A DNA stretch of 47,762 nt, taken from positions 1 to 47,762 of the forward strand of contig JAISCT010000018.1 of assembly GCA_031265355.1 (NCBI GenBank), given 5' to 3'. Below are positions 37,758 through 46,023 of the stretch, in pieces. Under the pieces are notes generated by a model. The model was not told where the DNA came from and did no database searches. It was given only the letters and a program-made list of their open reading frames with translations. Made by a program: the position numbers and the translations under genes. This stretch comes from Oscillospiraceae bacterium (GTDB lineage: Bacteria; Bacillota; Clostridia; Oscillospirales; UBA929). Numbering within the stretch: the stretch's first letter is position 1; every line of letters starts with the position of its first letter.

Positions 37758-40349
37758 ATGCCGGGGTCATTTTTTACCCGCAATACTGCCATCATGTCCG
37801 GTCGCCAAGCGTATCTGGAGCGACCGCATATCCACAACCTGCTGCGCCAGGCCATACAAAGCGAGCTGGTCACGGTGGTGGCCGGTCCGGGGTTTGGCAA
37901 GACGCAGGCAGTGGATTCGTTTCTGCGGACCAGCGAGGCGGTGACATTCTGGCTGCCGCTTTCCGCGGCGGACAACCTGACCAGTCGGTTTTGGGACACC
38001 TTCACCCGGGCGTTTGCGGAGTACGACCGAGCGTTTGCGGCCCGGATGAAGGCCATTGGGTTCCCCGAGACTACGGCACAGCTGGCACAGTACCGGGCCC
38101 TGTCCGAGACGCGGTCGGAGGCGCGGTACGTCCTCGTCTTCGACGACTTTCATCTGATCCGGGAGCCGGCGATTCTGCAGTTTGTGGAGGTCGCCGCCGC
38201 ACCGTTTCAGGATGTCTCCGTCATCTTGATCTCGCGCAGCGAACCGGCCGTCAATCTGATAAGTCCGATGGCCCGGGGGCAGCTGTTTCAGATCGGCGAG
38301 GAGGACCTCCGCTTTCGGAAGGATGAGATGCTGCGGTACTTTTGGATGCTTGGCATCACACTTTCGCCACAGACCGCCGCCGGCGCCTACACGGCCACCG
38401 GGGGGTGGGCCTTTGCCGTCAGCCTGCTCGCGCTCGCGCTCAAAAACGGCCCGACGGGGGAGGCGTACGCGCTGTCCGCGATGCGGCTGAATCTCTTCAA
38501 ACTGATCGAGGCGGAGATTTTCTCGGTGGCGCCGGAGCCGCTGCAGCGTTTTCTCGTCGGACTCTCTCTTCTCGAACACCTGCCGATGGATCTGCTGCGG
38601 GCACTGGCGCCGGAGGCGTCGCTGCCGGCGCAGATCGGGCGGATGAGCTTTCTCATCCGGTACGACAGCCACACGGACGCCTACCGGATCCACCATCTCT
38701 TTCTTGAGTTCCTGCACCAAAAACAGAGCCGGCTCACGCCGGAAGAGCGGCAGACCATTTATACGAAAGCCGCGCGCTGGTGCGCCGCCAACGACTACGC
38801 CATCGACGCCGTCACCTACTACGAGAAAGCGGGCGACTACCGGGGCGTGGCCGAGACCGCCTACCCGATGACCCGGATGACGCCGAGGCACGACGCCGAG
38901 TACCTGCTCGCGCTGCTGGAGAGACTTCCGGAGCACGCCTACCGCGACCACGTAGAGCTGTATATTATCAAAAACAAGACGCTCCAGAGCCTCTCGCGCT
39001 TCGAGGAGGCGGCCGAGGAGGCACGTGAGATCATCCGGCGCTACGAGCCGCTGCCGCCCACGCAGACGCACTGCTGGCTGCTCTCGGAGTGCCACCTGCA
39101 ACTCGGCTACATCGGGCTGTTCACAGCCCTGCATACAAATATCTTGGATCACTCCTACCACTGCGAGATGGGCTACCGGTACTTCCAGCTCAGCGGCGGC
39201 ATGATCCGAGGGCCCACCGAGCGGACACTCATCAGCTCCTATGTGAACCGGGTCGCCCACCCGGCCGAGCGGGGCTGCCTCGCACGTGCAAATGCGATCT
39301 ACGCCCGCTACGCACACTACGTGACAAAGGCAAAAAACGGCATGCTGTACGGAACGGAGGCCCTCGCCGCCGCCGAGACCGCTTACTTCAAAAACGATCT
39401 GAAAAACGCCGAACGCCTCTCCCACCGAGCCGTCGATCAGGCGCGTGAGCGGGAGCAGTTTCAGGTGGAGACCCGCGGGCTGTTTTTCTTGATCCGAATC
39501 GCCCTCCATGCGGGAGACGTGCCGAAAGTCCTTCACCTGCTGACTCGGCTCGAGGCTCTGTGCGGCCACCCGGAGTTTTTCAACGGCAACACGCTGTACG
39601 ACATCGCGGCGGGTTGGTTCTTCGCGCAGATCGACCGCCCCGGCGACATCGCCGTCTGGCTGAAAAACGACTTCGCGAAGAGCGACTTAAACTCGCTGCT
39701 CTACGGGTTCGAAAACATCGTGCGGGCCAAATATCACATGGGTGAGAAACAGTATCATCTGGTCCTCACCTTCCTCGAAAACCGGGAAGCGCTGCGGGGG
39801 GTAGATGATTTTTTGATAGGCAAACTCGAACTCACCGTGCTGCGGGCCGTCTGCCTTTACCGCATCGGGGACAGGCCGGGCGCGCTGCGCGCGCTCGCGG
39901 AGGCCCGCGCGATTGCCCGGTGCGAGGACCTCGACATGCCCTTTGTCGAGCTGGGACGGGACATGCGAACCCTGACCGGCGCCGCGCTGGAGGACACGTC
40001 CTGCCATCTCTCGCGGCCTTGGCTGGAGAACATACACCGCAAATCCTCCGCCTACGCCAAAAAGCTGACGCTCTTTGTCAAGGCCTACGTCCGGGAGGAT
40101 GCGGAGCCCGTCCGGCTCTCCCCCCGCGAACGGGAGGTGCTGAGCAGCCTGGCGCAGGGCCTCACGCGGGCGGAGATCGCCGCCGCCCTCTACCTCTCGG
40201 ACAACACGGTGAAGGGTATCATCAAGAGTATATACAACAAACTGGGCGCCGTCAACCGGGCGGACGCCGTGCGCATCGCGGCGGACATGCGTCTCATCGG
40301 CGCCGGACGGCCCCGACGTCCCGCCGGGGCGTCGGAGGTGAGAATGTGA
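37758..40349 (+). CDS. LAL/MalT-type ATP-dependent LuxR regulator
   Basis: 863 aa. ATG at 37758 with AAGGAGG six bases upstream. Large ATP-binding LuxR-family activator: P-loop VAGPGFGKTQ (41-50), Walker B YVLVFDDFHLI (124-134), sensor-like SRSEP, a winged-helix region around the R-I-H-H-L-F-L-E-F-L motif characteristic of MalT relatives, then a TPR-like helical array (about 340-760) that probably binds the inducer. The C-terminal LuxR helix-turn-helix is at 787-847 (LSPREREVLSSLAQGL...LSDNTVKGIIKSIYNKL). The stop codon overlaps the start of the next membrane gene (ATGTGAG), so it likely controls that operon. Divergent tetR and shared operator sites suggest cross-regulation. Inducer unknown. 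Confidence 0.92.
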   Translation: MPGSFFTRNTAIMSGRQAYLERPHIHNLLRQAIQSELVTVVAGPGFGKTQAVDSFLRTSEAVTFWLPLSAADNLTSRFWDTFTRAFAEYDRAFAARMKAIGFPETTAQLAQYRALSETRSEARYVLVFDDFHLIREPAILQFVEVAAAPFQDVSVILISRSEPAVNLISPMARGQLFQIGEEDLRFRKDEMLRYFWMLGITLSPQTAAGAYTATGGWAFAVSLLALALKNGPTGEAYALSAMRLNLFKLIEAEIFSVAPEPLQRFLVGLSLLEHLPMDLLRALAPEASLPAQIGRMSFLIRYDSHTDAYRIHHLFLEFLHQKQSRLTPEERQTIYTKAARWCAANDYAIDAVTYYEKAGDYRGVAETAYPMTRMTPRHDAEYLLALLERLPEHAYRDHVELYIIKNKTLQSLSRFEEAAEEAREIIRRYEPLPPTQTHCWLLSECHLQLGYIGLFTALHTNILDHSYHCEMGYRYFQLSGGMIRGPTERTLISSYVNRVAHPAERGCLARANAIYARYAHYVTKAKNGMLYGTEALAAAETAYFKNDLKNAERLSHRAVDQAREREQFQVETRGLFFLIRIALHAGDVPKVLHLLTRLEALCGHPEFFNGNTLYDIAAGWFFAQIDRPGDIAVWLKNDFAKSDLNSLLYGFENIVRAKYHMGEKQYHLVLTFLENREALRGVDDFLIGKLELTVLRAVCLYRIGDRPGALRALAEARAIARCEDLDMPFVELGRDMRTLTGAALEDTSCHLSRPWLENIHRKSSAYAKKLTLFVKAYVREDAEPVRLSPREREVLSSLAQGLTRAEIAAALYLSDNTVKGIIKSIYNKLGAVNRADAVRIAADMRLIGAGRPRRPAGASEVRM

Positions 40350-41053
40350 GTTACTTCACACTCGCCGGGGACACGCTGACCTACTTGCTGGTCGCGGGCG
40401 GCGTTTTGTACATCGCCGCCCTCACCGCGCTGTTCCTCCACCGGTCCTGGCGGCGCGCGCTACACATCGGGTATACACGGGCGCAACTCCGGCGCGTCGT
40501 CAAAGGCGCGCTCTCGTGTACGCTGCTCCCCGCCGCCGCCGTGGTGATCGGATTTTTCAGTCTGGCCCCGCTGCTGGGCATTCCGCTCTCTTGGTGGCGG
40601 CTGTCCATTGTCGGCAATACGGTCTACGAACTGATGGCCGCCCAGATGTCCCTCGGGGCAACCGGGGTCGCCGGGGCGGCCGGGGCGTCGGCAGAGACGT
40701 TTGTTCTCGTCATGTATGTCATGACCATCGGGATTCTGGGCGGCATGGTCTGCGCCGTCCTGTTTGCGCCGCGCATCCAGCGGGGCACGCTGAACCTGCG
40801 GCGGCATGACCCGCACTGGGGCGCGCTCGGCGCCGGCGCGTTCGTCGCCACAATCTTCCTCGTCATGATTGTCCCGCTCCTGCTCACCCTCTCCGTCTCC
40901 CTGTTGACCCTGCTCACCAGCGCGGCGTTGTCTGCGGCGCTGCGCCGCGCCAGCCGGCGCGGCCGGCTCGCCTGGCTTCCGGAGTTCGCGCCCGTTCTCT
41001 GCATGCTGGCGGCCATGGCGTCGTCGCTGCTGTGGACCGCGCTTCTGTCGTGA
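40346..41053 (+). CDS. DUF5058-family integral membrane protein
   Basis: 235 aa. GTG start at 40346 preceded by GGAGGTG and overlapping the LAL gene's stop, implying translational coupling. About five or six membrane segments: LTYLLVAGGVLYIAALTALF, GALSCTLLPAAAVVIGFF, TFVLVMYVMTIGILGGMVCA, GAFVATIFLVMIVPLLLTL and a final FAPVLCMLAAMASSLLW. The stretch SLAPLLGIPLSWWRLSIVGN followed by TVYELMAA is, as I recall the family, the hallmark of DUF5058 proteins. Function is unknown. With the next gene it looks like a two-component membrane complex, perhaps a transporter, placed under the LAL regulator; that role is inferred from context only. Confidence 0.75.
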   Translation: MSYFTLAGDTLTYLLVAGGVLYIAALTALFLHRSWRRALHIGYTRAQLRRVVKGALSCTLLPAAAVVIGFFSLAPLLGIPLSWWRLSIVGNTVYELMAAQMSLGATGVAGAAGASAETFVLVMYVMTIGILGGMVCAVLFAPRIQRGTLNLRRHDPHWGALGAGAFVATIFLVMIVPLLLTLSVSLLTLLTSAALSAALRRASRRGRLAWLPEFAPVLCMLAAMASSLLWTALLS

Positions 41054-41131
41054 CCCAAAATCAGATGCCCTTTGCGTACAGACACACCGGACGGCCGGGG
41101 CGTTTCGGCCGGGAAAGGAGGCGCGCAGCGC

Positions 41132-41929
41132 ATGCATACGACACCGGAGCCGCCCGCCTCTCCGCACGCGGCGGAGAGTGCGCGGCATTTGCGGGCCATG
41201 CACAGGCTGGGGCGCTGGGGCACGGTGGGCGCCCTGCTGATCATGCTGGGCATCCCCACCCTGCTGGGGCTCCGGTTTGACTGCCTGCCGTCCTTTGGGC
41301 AGGTATTTCAGACCGCGCTGCCCCTGCTGATGATCTTTGTGCCCTCAAGTCTTTCCGAGGTTCTCTATTACACGCCTGTCCTCGGCAGCTCCGTCTATCT
41401 CTCTTTCATCACGGGGGAGATCATCAACGTCAAGCTGCCGGTGGCCGAGAACGCGCTGAAACAGTTGCACGTGGAGGCCGGTACCGAGGACGCCGACGTG
41501 ATAGCCACCCTGGCGGTCGGCGTGTCGTCACTCCTCGTCATGGGCCTGGTGGTGGTCTGTGTGGCGCTGTTCGTGCCGCTGCAGCCCGTCTTGACGCGGC
41601 CCGAGGTACAGACCGTCTCGGCCAACGTACTGCCCGCACTGTTTGGGGCTCTGGCCGCCGGCGCGCTGGGCGGGTCCCTCGGCGGCGGCCTGCGCGCGGC
41701 GGGCCGCTGGAAGAGCCTGCTTCTGCCCGCCGTCCTCACACTGCTGATCGCGCGGTTCGACCGGGAACTCAGTCTCCTGCTGGGTCTCGACGTCTTCCTG
41801 GGCCAACCGGACCGCGGGGTGATCATGTCCTCCTTCCGCGGCTTCGTCATCCTCGCCCTTTTGCCCCTCACCTATTACGGGAGCAAACTCTTATACAAAC
41901 GCGGGCACATCCGCATCTCCGCGCCCTGA
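41132..41929 (+). CDS. Integral membrane protein, partner of the DUF5058 protein
   Basis: 265 aa. ATG at 41132 with AGGAGG ten bases upstream. Polar N-terminus (about 1-30), then membrane segments WGTVGALLIMLGIPTLLGL, VFQTALPLLMIFVPSSLSEV, GVSSLLVMGLVVVCVALFV, VLPALFGALAAGALGGSLGG, SLLLPAVLTLLIA and GFVILALLPLTYYGSKLL. No family was recognised with certainty. The segment SVYLSFITGEIINVKLP is distinctive and could line a substrate path. It lies 78 bp downstream of the DUF5058 gene on the same strand, and in size and topology looks like the second subunit of the same membrane complex. Its stop is directly followed by the duplicated permease-tail fragment. Confidence 0.7.
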   Translation: MHTTPEPPASPHAAESARHLRAMHRLGRWGTVGALLIMLGIPTLLGLRFDCLPSFGQVFQTALPLLMIFVPSSLSEVLYYTPVLGSSVYLSFITGEIINVKLPVAENALKQLHVEAGTEDADVIATLAVGVSSLLVMGLVVVCVALFVPLQPVLTRPEVQTVSANVLPALFGALAAGALGGSLGGGLRAAGRWKSLLLPAVLTLLIARFDRELSLLLGLDVFLGQPDRGVIMSSFRGFVILALLPLTYYGSKLLYKRGHIRISAP

Positions 41930-41961
41930 AAACATCACTCGCTACGGAGCGCGTCTACGGG
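41929..41961 (-). pseudogene. Relic of an FtsX-type permease 3' end (33-bp repeat copy)
   Basis: 33 bp that match 41987-42019 in 31 positions. Read on the minus strand it encodes P-V-D-A-L-R-S-E followed by TGA, against P-V-D-A-L-R-N-E and stop for the intact permease. It begins at the last base of the neighbouring plus-strand gene. The rest of the second permease is absent. Confidence 0.75.
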
Positions 41962-41965
41962 CCAT

Positions 41966-41984
41966 GAAACATCGCTGATGTTTC
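41966..41984. terminator. Hairpin between the two permease-tail copies
   Basis: GAAACATC (41966-41973), loop GCT, GATGTTTC (41977-41984), followed by TAAAAAC. A small perfect stem between convergent operons; candidate bidirectional terminator. Confidence 0.5.
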
Positions 41985-41992
41985 TAAAAACA

Positions 41993-43174
41993 TCACTCGT
42001 TGCGGAGCGCGTCTACGGGTTGCAGGCGGGAGGCTTTGGCGGCTGGGTATAGACCGAAGACAACACCGAGGGCCACAGAGACGCCGAAGGCCAACAGCAT
42101 GATGAACGGCGAGGGGTAAAAGATCTTGTTCTGACTGATCTTGATCCAAACGAGAGTCCCCAGAATGCCCAGGATCACGCCCAGCGCCCCGCCGAGCGCC
42201 GACACCAGGGACGACTCGATGAGAAACTGCGCGATGATGCTCCGCCGCTCGGCGCCGATGGCCTTGCGCACACCGATCTCCCTGGTGCGCTCGGTCACGG
42301 TGACAAGCATGATGTTCATGATGCCGATACCGCCGACCAGCAGCGAAATGGCCGCGATGCCGCCGAACATCAGCATGTTCTGCCGCTCCTGCTGGTTGCC
42401 CTCCTCGATGGACTGGTTCAGGCTGTAAACGTCGTACCCGGCATAGGGGCGGTCCCGGTACATCGCCATCAGGTAGATCTTGAGCCGGTCGATGGCCTTG
42501 TCGGTGGCGGCGGCGTCCTTGGCCTTGACGACAAACTGCTCCATGCGCGTGTCCCGCGCCAGCAGCCGGTTCTGCGAGTAGGGCACCAAGACGATGTTGT
42601 CCTCGGAATACTCGGAGCCGTCGAACTTCTGCTTGTACACGCCGACCACCGTGAAACTCTGGTTGTTGATCGTGATACGCGCGCCGACGGGGTTTTGGTA
42701 GTCAAAGAGCTTGTCTTTGACGGCCGAACCGATGACACACACCCGGTTCATCTTCTCGATGTCCATGTAACTGAGATCCCGCCCGGCCGCGACGGTGGAA
42801 TTTGTGCAGACACCGTACTGCTCGGAGCCGAAGTAGAGGTTTGCGTTCATATTTTTCGCGCCGTAGCGCGTCTGAGTGCCCCACAGCGTCTGGCTCGGCG
42901 TCACGCCTTCGACGAGGTCCGTCATGCCGAGGCAGAAGTCGTAGAGCTGTTTTGTGAAGTCCTTGCCGCCCCACATGCTGGCGTAGACCTGGATGCGATT
43001 GGTACCCATGTTGCGCATGTATTCCATCCAGTAGTCGGTCTGGGCCTGCTGGAGCGACACCATGATGATGACGGCGGCCACGCCGATGAAGATGCTCACC
43101 ATCGTCAAGACGGCGCGCCCCTTTTTGGCCAGGATGGATTTGAACGCCATTTTGAATGACTGTGCGAATTTCAT
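41993..43174 (-). CDS. MacB/FtsX-type ABC transporter permease
   Basis: 393 aa. ATG at 43174 overlaps the ATPase stop by four bases (ATGA). N-terminal cytoplasmic helix and first membrane segment AVLTMVSIFIGVAAVIIMVS (about 21-40), then a large extracellular MacB-type domain (about 42-270). The C-terminus has three membrane segments with the family hallmark ERTREIGVRKAIGA between the first two, and the usual ending A-x-x-L-x-P-V-D-A-L-R. In MacAB-like systems such a permease does not pump across the membrane by itself; ATP hydrolysis drives mechanical changes that move peptides, antibiotics or lipoproteins outside the membrane. Last gene of the adaptor-ATPase-permease operon. Substrate unknown. 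Confidence 0.93.
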   Translation of the reverse strand: MKFAQSFKMAFKSILAKKGRAVLTMVSIFIGVAAVIIMVSLQQAQTDYWMEYMRNMGTNRIQVYASMWGGKDFTKQLYDFCLGMTDLVEGVTPSQTLWGTQTRYGAKNMNANLYFGSEQYGVCTNSTVAAGRDLSYMDIEKMNRVCVIGSAVKDKLFDYQNPVGARITINNQSFTVVGVYKQKFDGSEYSEDNIVLVPYSQNRLLARDTRMEQFVVKAKDAAATDKAIDRLKIYLMAMYRDRPYAGYDVYSLNQSIEEGNQQERQNMLMFGGIAAISLLVGGIGIMNIMLVTVTERTREIGVRKAIGAERRSIIAQFLIESSLVSALGGALGVILGILGTLVWIKISQNKIFYPSPFIMLLAFGVSVALGVVFGLYPAAKASRLQPVDALRNE

Positions 43175-43887
43175 CCTGTCGCCTCCTCTCCGCCGCCCTC
43201 GGTTTCGTCCCGCGTGATGCGCCCGTCCATGATCCCGACGCGCCGGCGGGCCACCCGCGCCACGTTGTTGTCGTGCGTGATGAGCAGGATGGTGACGCCC
43301 TCGCGGTGCAGCCCGTTTAAGATCGAAATGACGTGTTCGCCGGTGCGGGAGTCGAGGTTGCCGGTCGGTTCGTCGGCCATGAGGATGGCGGGCTTGGCGG
43401 CGATGGCCCGGGCGATGGCGACGCGCTGCTGCTGGCCGCCCGACATCTCGCCCGGTTTGTGCCGCATGCGATGTTCGAGGCCCACGCGGCGGAGCGCCTC
43501 CTCGGCCATGCTCTGCCGCCGCTCGCCGCGCACACCCTGGTAGACGAGGGGCAGCTCGACGTTTTCAAGCGCCGTGAGGCCGTTTAACAGGTTGAAGCCT
43601 TGGAAGATGAAGCCGATCTCCCGGTTGCGGATGCGGGCGAGCTTCCGGTCCGGCAGGTCCGAGACCAGGAGGCCGTCCAGATGGTAGTCGCCGTAAGTAG
43701 GTTGGTCGAGGCAGCCCAATATGTTCATGAGGGTGGATTTTCCCGAGCCCGAGGCGCCCACGATTGCCACGTATTCGCCGCGGCCAATCCGCAAGTTGAC
43801 GCCGTCCAGCGCCCGCACTTCGTTTTCGAAGCCCTCGTGGTAGATCTTATAGACCGCCCGGACGTCAATCAGCGGTTCAGCCTGCAT
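43171..43887 (-). CDS. MacB/LolD-type ABC transporter ATP-binding protein
   Basis: 238 aa from the ATG at 43887, which overlaps the adaptor's stop by 11 bases. The frame is open further upstream, but that lies inside the adaptor gene. Walker A GASGSGKST (44-52), Q-loop at F95-Q96, signature MSGGQ (148-152), Walker B ILMADEP (168-174), D-loop G-N-L-D, H-loop His205. This is the LolD/MacB subfamily by length and motif spacing. It energises the permease encoded four bases downstream. Tight overlaps on both sides show that the three genes are co-translated. Confidence 0.95.
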   Translation of the reverse strand: MQAEPLIDVRAVYKIYHEGFENEVRALDGVNLRIGRGEYVAIVGASGSGKSTLMNILGCLDQPTYGDYHLDGLLVSDLPDRKLARIRNREIGFIFQGFNLLNGLTALENVELPLVYQGVRGERRQSMAEEALRRVGLEHRMRHKPGEMSGGQQQRVAIARAIAAKPAILMADEPTGNLDSRTGEHVISILNGLHREGVTILLITHDNNVARVARRRVGIMDGRITRDETEGGGEEATG

Positions 43888-45649
43888 AGGACACCACCAT
43901 CCCGCCGCCGTCCTGGTTGTTCTCATCGTAAGGGGTGATCTGCGTGAACACCTCTGTCCCGTCCGCGACGCCGGAGACGATCTCGATGCCGTTTTCATTG
44001 CCGATGCCGCAGACGACGGGCACGGCGTAAAAACCGGACGGCACGATGTTCCCCTCCAGCTCAATGGCGTTTTCCGGCGGCGCGTCGGCTTTGACGAAGA
44101 CGCAGGTGCCCTGCTCCGTGTTCTTGACCGCGATGACCGGCGCGACTAAGATGTCCGTCTTCTGCTCGACGATCAGGCGGTAGTCGACGCCCATGCCGCT
44201 CATCAGCGAGCCTCCGTAGTTGTCGATCTCAAAGATGGCCGGGAAATAACCGGATCCCATGCCGGCCTGGTCCGTACCGGCCTGCATACTGACCGATTTG
44301 ACGGCGCCGACCATGGAGCTCTGGCCGTTCGGGCCCCAGACGGTGATCTCCACCGGCATGCCGGGCTGCACCTTGCCCACGTCCCGCTCGTCCACCTGGG
44401 CCTCGACCATCATCTTCTGGAGCTGTGCGATGGAGATAACGGCCAGTCCCGGTTCCACGACCGTCCCGGGGACCAGGTTGTTGTACATGACGGTGCCCTC
44501 AATCGGGGCCGTGACCTGGAGGTTCTTGTACCCCTCGCTTTTGGTTGCGATCTCTTTTTCGAGGTCCTGAATCTGCTTTTCGATGGTCTCCGCCTCGGCG
44601 TTGTCCTGCTTGTACTCGATGCGGCACAGCGTCTCGCCGGCTCGGTAGTCGAGGTAGTTCACAAGGTTCACCGTCTGGAGCACGCCGGGGGCCTTGATGA
44701 TCAGATCCTCGGTGCGTTTGTAGGCCAGTTTGCCCGCTTCGCTCGGGAAGATTTCCTCGCCGCCCGACTGAAGGGAGGCGCCGGCGTCCATGCCGTCGGT
44801 GAGCGAGCCGGGGTTTTGTATGTCGATTACGACTTCAAACGTCATAACACCTTCCGGCGACACGCGCCGCACTTTGTGGATCTGCGCCACCGAGCCCTCG
44901 ACCGCCGACATATACGCGGGGACCGACACGCGGGCCGTCATGCCGGTACGGATGACGTCCTCGTAGGCGTAACTGAAGTAAAGCGAAAGCGAGAGCGTCC
45001 GGTTGTCGACCATTGTGCCCACCTTGGTGCCGACGGTCACCGTGTCCCCCGCCTTCAGCGTTTCAGCCTCGATGAGCTGGCCCGCGAAGGGCGCTTTCAG
45101 CTCCAGGTTGTTCATCAGCTCCTGCCGGTCGCCCTGGATCGCCGTCAGATCCTCGGTCAGGTCGGCGATCTTTTTTTGGACCTCGGCGATTTCGGCGTCC
45201 AGGGTCTCCGAGTCCAGCGTAAACAGCATATCGCCCTCCTGCACCATGTCGCCAGCGGCGAAGAAGCTCTCCAGTACGCGTCCCCGGTTCTGCACCGCGA
45301 TGTCGGAGGACTCGACGGGCCGTATGTTGCCCCAGCCGCTGACGCTGGTCTCCAGCATGCCGGTATAGATGAACTCCGTCGCATAGGAGACCGGCGGCTC
45401 GATGAAGAACAGCCGGTACATGCCGTAGGCGATACCGCCCAAAACGAGCAGCGCCGCGGCGATACCGACGGTTGTTTTGATGATTTTTTTACGGCGCCTC
45501 CGGTTCCGGGCGGACTGCCCCGGGTTCCCCGGCCCTCCCGGGCCCGATGGGGATTCCCACGGAGCGGCCGTCTGTTCCGCCGCCCTGTTCTGACTGTCCC
45601 CGACCGGCGCCGCGCTGTCTGTCCATATGGTATTTTCGCTTTCCGACAC
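43877..45649 (-). CDS. HlyD/MacA-type membrane fusion protein with two adaptor units
   Basis: 590 aa. GTG start at 45649 with AGGAGG eight bases upstream. Residues 1-52 are Pro/Gly/Ser-rich and cytoplasmic, followed by RRRKK and one membrane segment (about 56-82). Extracytoplasmic part: a first lipoyl/HlyD unit (about 115-295: GRVLESFFAAGDMVQEGDML, a coiled coil, LELKAPFAGQL) and then a second complete unit (about 315-570: coiled coil AEAETIEKQIQDLEKEI, LQVTAPIEGTVMYNNLVPG, then beta-barrel and membrane-proximal parts). Usual MacA-like adaptors have one such unit and are about 370-430 aa. It links the ABC pump to substrate in the wall zone. Confidence 0.9.
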   Translation of the reverse strand: MSESENTIWTDSAAPVGDSQNRAAEQTAAPWESPSGPGGPGNPGQSARNRRRRKKIIKTTVGIAAALLVLGGIAYGMYRLFFIEPPVSYATEFIYTGMLETSVSGWGNIRPVESSDIAVQNRGRVLESFFAAGDMVQEGDMLFTLDSETLDAEIAEVQKKIADLTEDLTAIQGDRQELMNNLELKAPFAGQLIEAETLKAGDTVTVGTKVGTMVDNRTLSLSLYFSYAYEDVIRTGMTARVSVPAYMSAVEGSVAQIHKVRRVSPEGVMTFEVVIDIQNPGSLTDGMDAGASLQSGGEEIFPSEAGKLAYKRTEDLIIKAPGVLQTVNLVNYLDYRAGETLCRIEYKQDNAEAETIEKQIQDLEKEIATKSEGYKNLQVTAPIEGTVMYNNLVPGTVVEPGLAVISIAQLQKMMVEAQVDERDVGKVQPGMPVEITVWGPNGQSSMVGAVKSVSMQAGTDQAGMGSGYFPAIFEIDNYGGSLMSGMGVDYRLIVEQKTDILVAPVIAVKNTEQGTCVFVKADAPPENAIELEGNIVPSGFYAVPVVCGIGNENGIEIVSGVADGTEVFTQITPYDENNQDGGGMVVSYAG

Positions 45650-45777
45650 GACATTTACCTCCTAGCACATCATTTCTCCGCACGAAGGGAGAACGCAAAC
45701 GCTGGATTTCCCTCCAAAACAAACGAACAAAGCCGCCCTTCCTCCGCAAAGCGGCCGATTCTCACCCTTTCTCATCC

Positions 45778-45806
45778 ATTGTATACCGTAGTTCTTCTCA
45801 GTACAA
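45778..45806 (-). promoter_or_regulatory. Probable promoter of the MacAB-like operon
   Basis: Minus strand: -35 TTGTAC (45806-45801), 17-bp spacer, -10 TACAAT (45783-45778). It would give a leader of about 120 nt before the GTG start of the adaptor. Confidence 0.55.
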
Positions 45807-46023
45807 GAACAAGTGGCAACAATCCGGTAACAAAAAATGACAGCTCCGGGCAAACGCCGGGTATACGCGTTTAGACGTCCGCTTGGCGAAAAAGTTCCCC
45901 GCAGGATGTACAAAACCGCTCCCCCGTCCAAATAGACGGGATTTGGCCGTCTTCGACGGCTCTTCTTGGAGGCTCCCGAACGCGGTTTGCCTCTGCGCCG
46001 CGCGCGGAAACAAAACATGGCGC
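45807..46023. other. Intergenic region with hairpins downstream of the lipoprotein gene
   Basis: The gap 45650-46023 holds the MacAB-like promoter and two short hairpins, CCCGTC CAAATA GACGGG (45923-45940) and GCCGTC TTC GACGGC (45946-45960), which may end the lipoprotein transcript. No further gene with a ribosome binding site was seen. Confidence 0.45.

Noticed and set aside
37767..39569. Minus-strand open frame of 600 codons
   Set aside because: Antisense to the LAL regulator, which has intact Walker and LuxR motifs.
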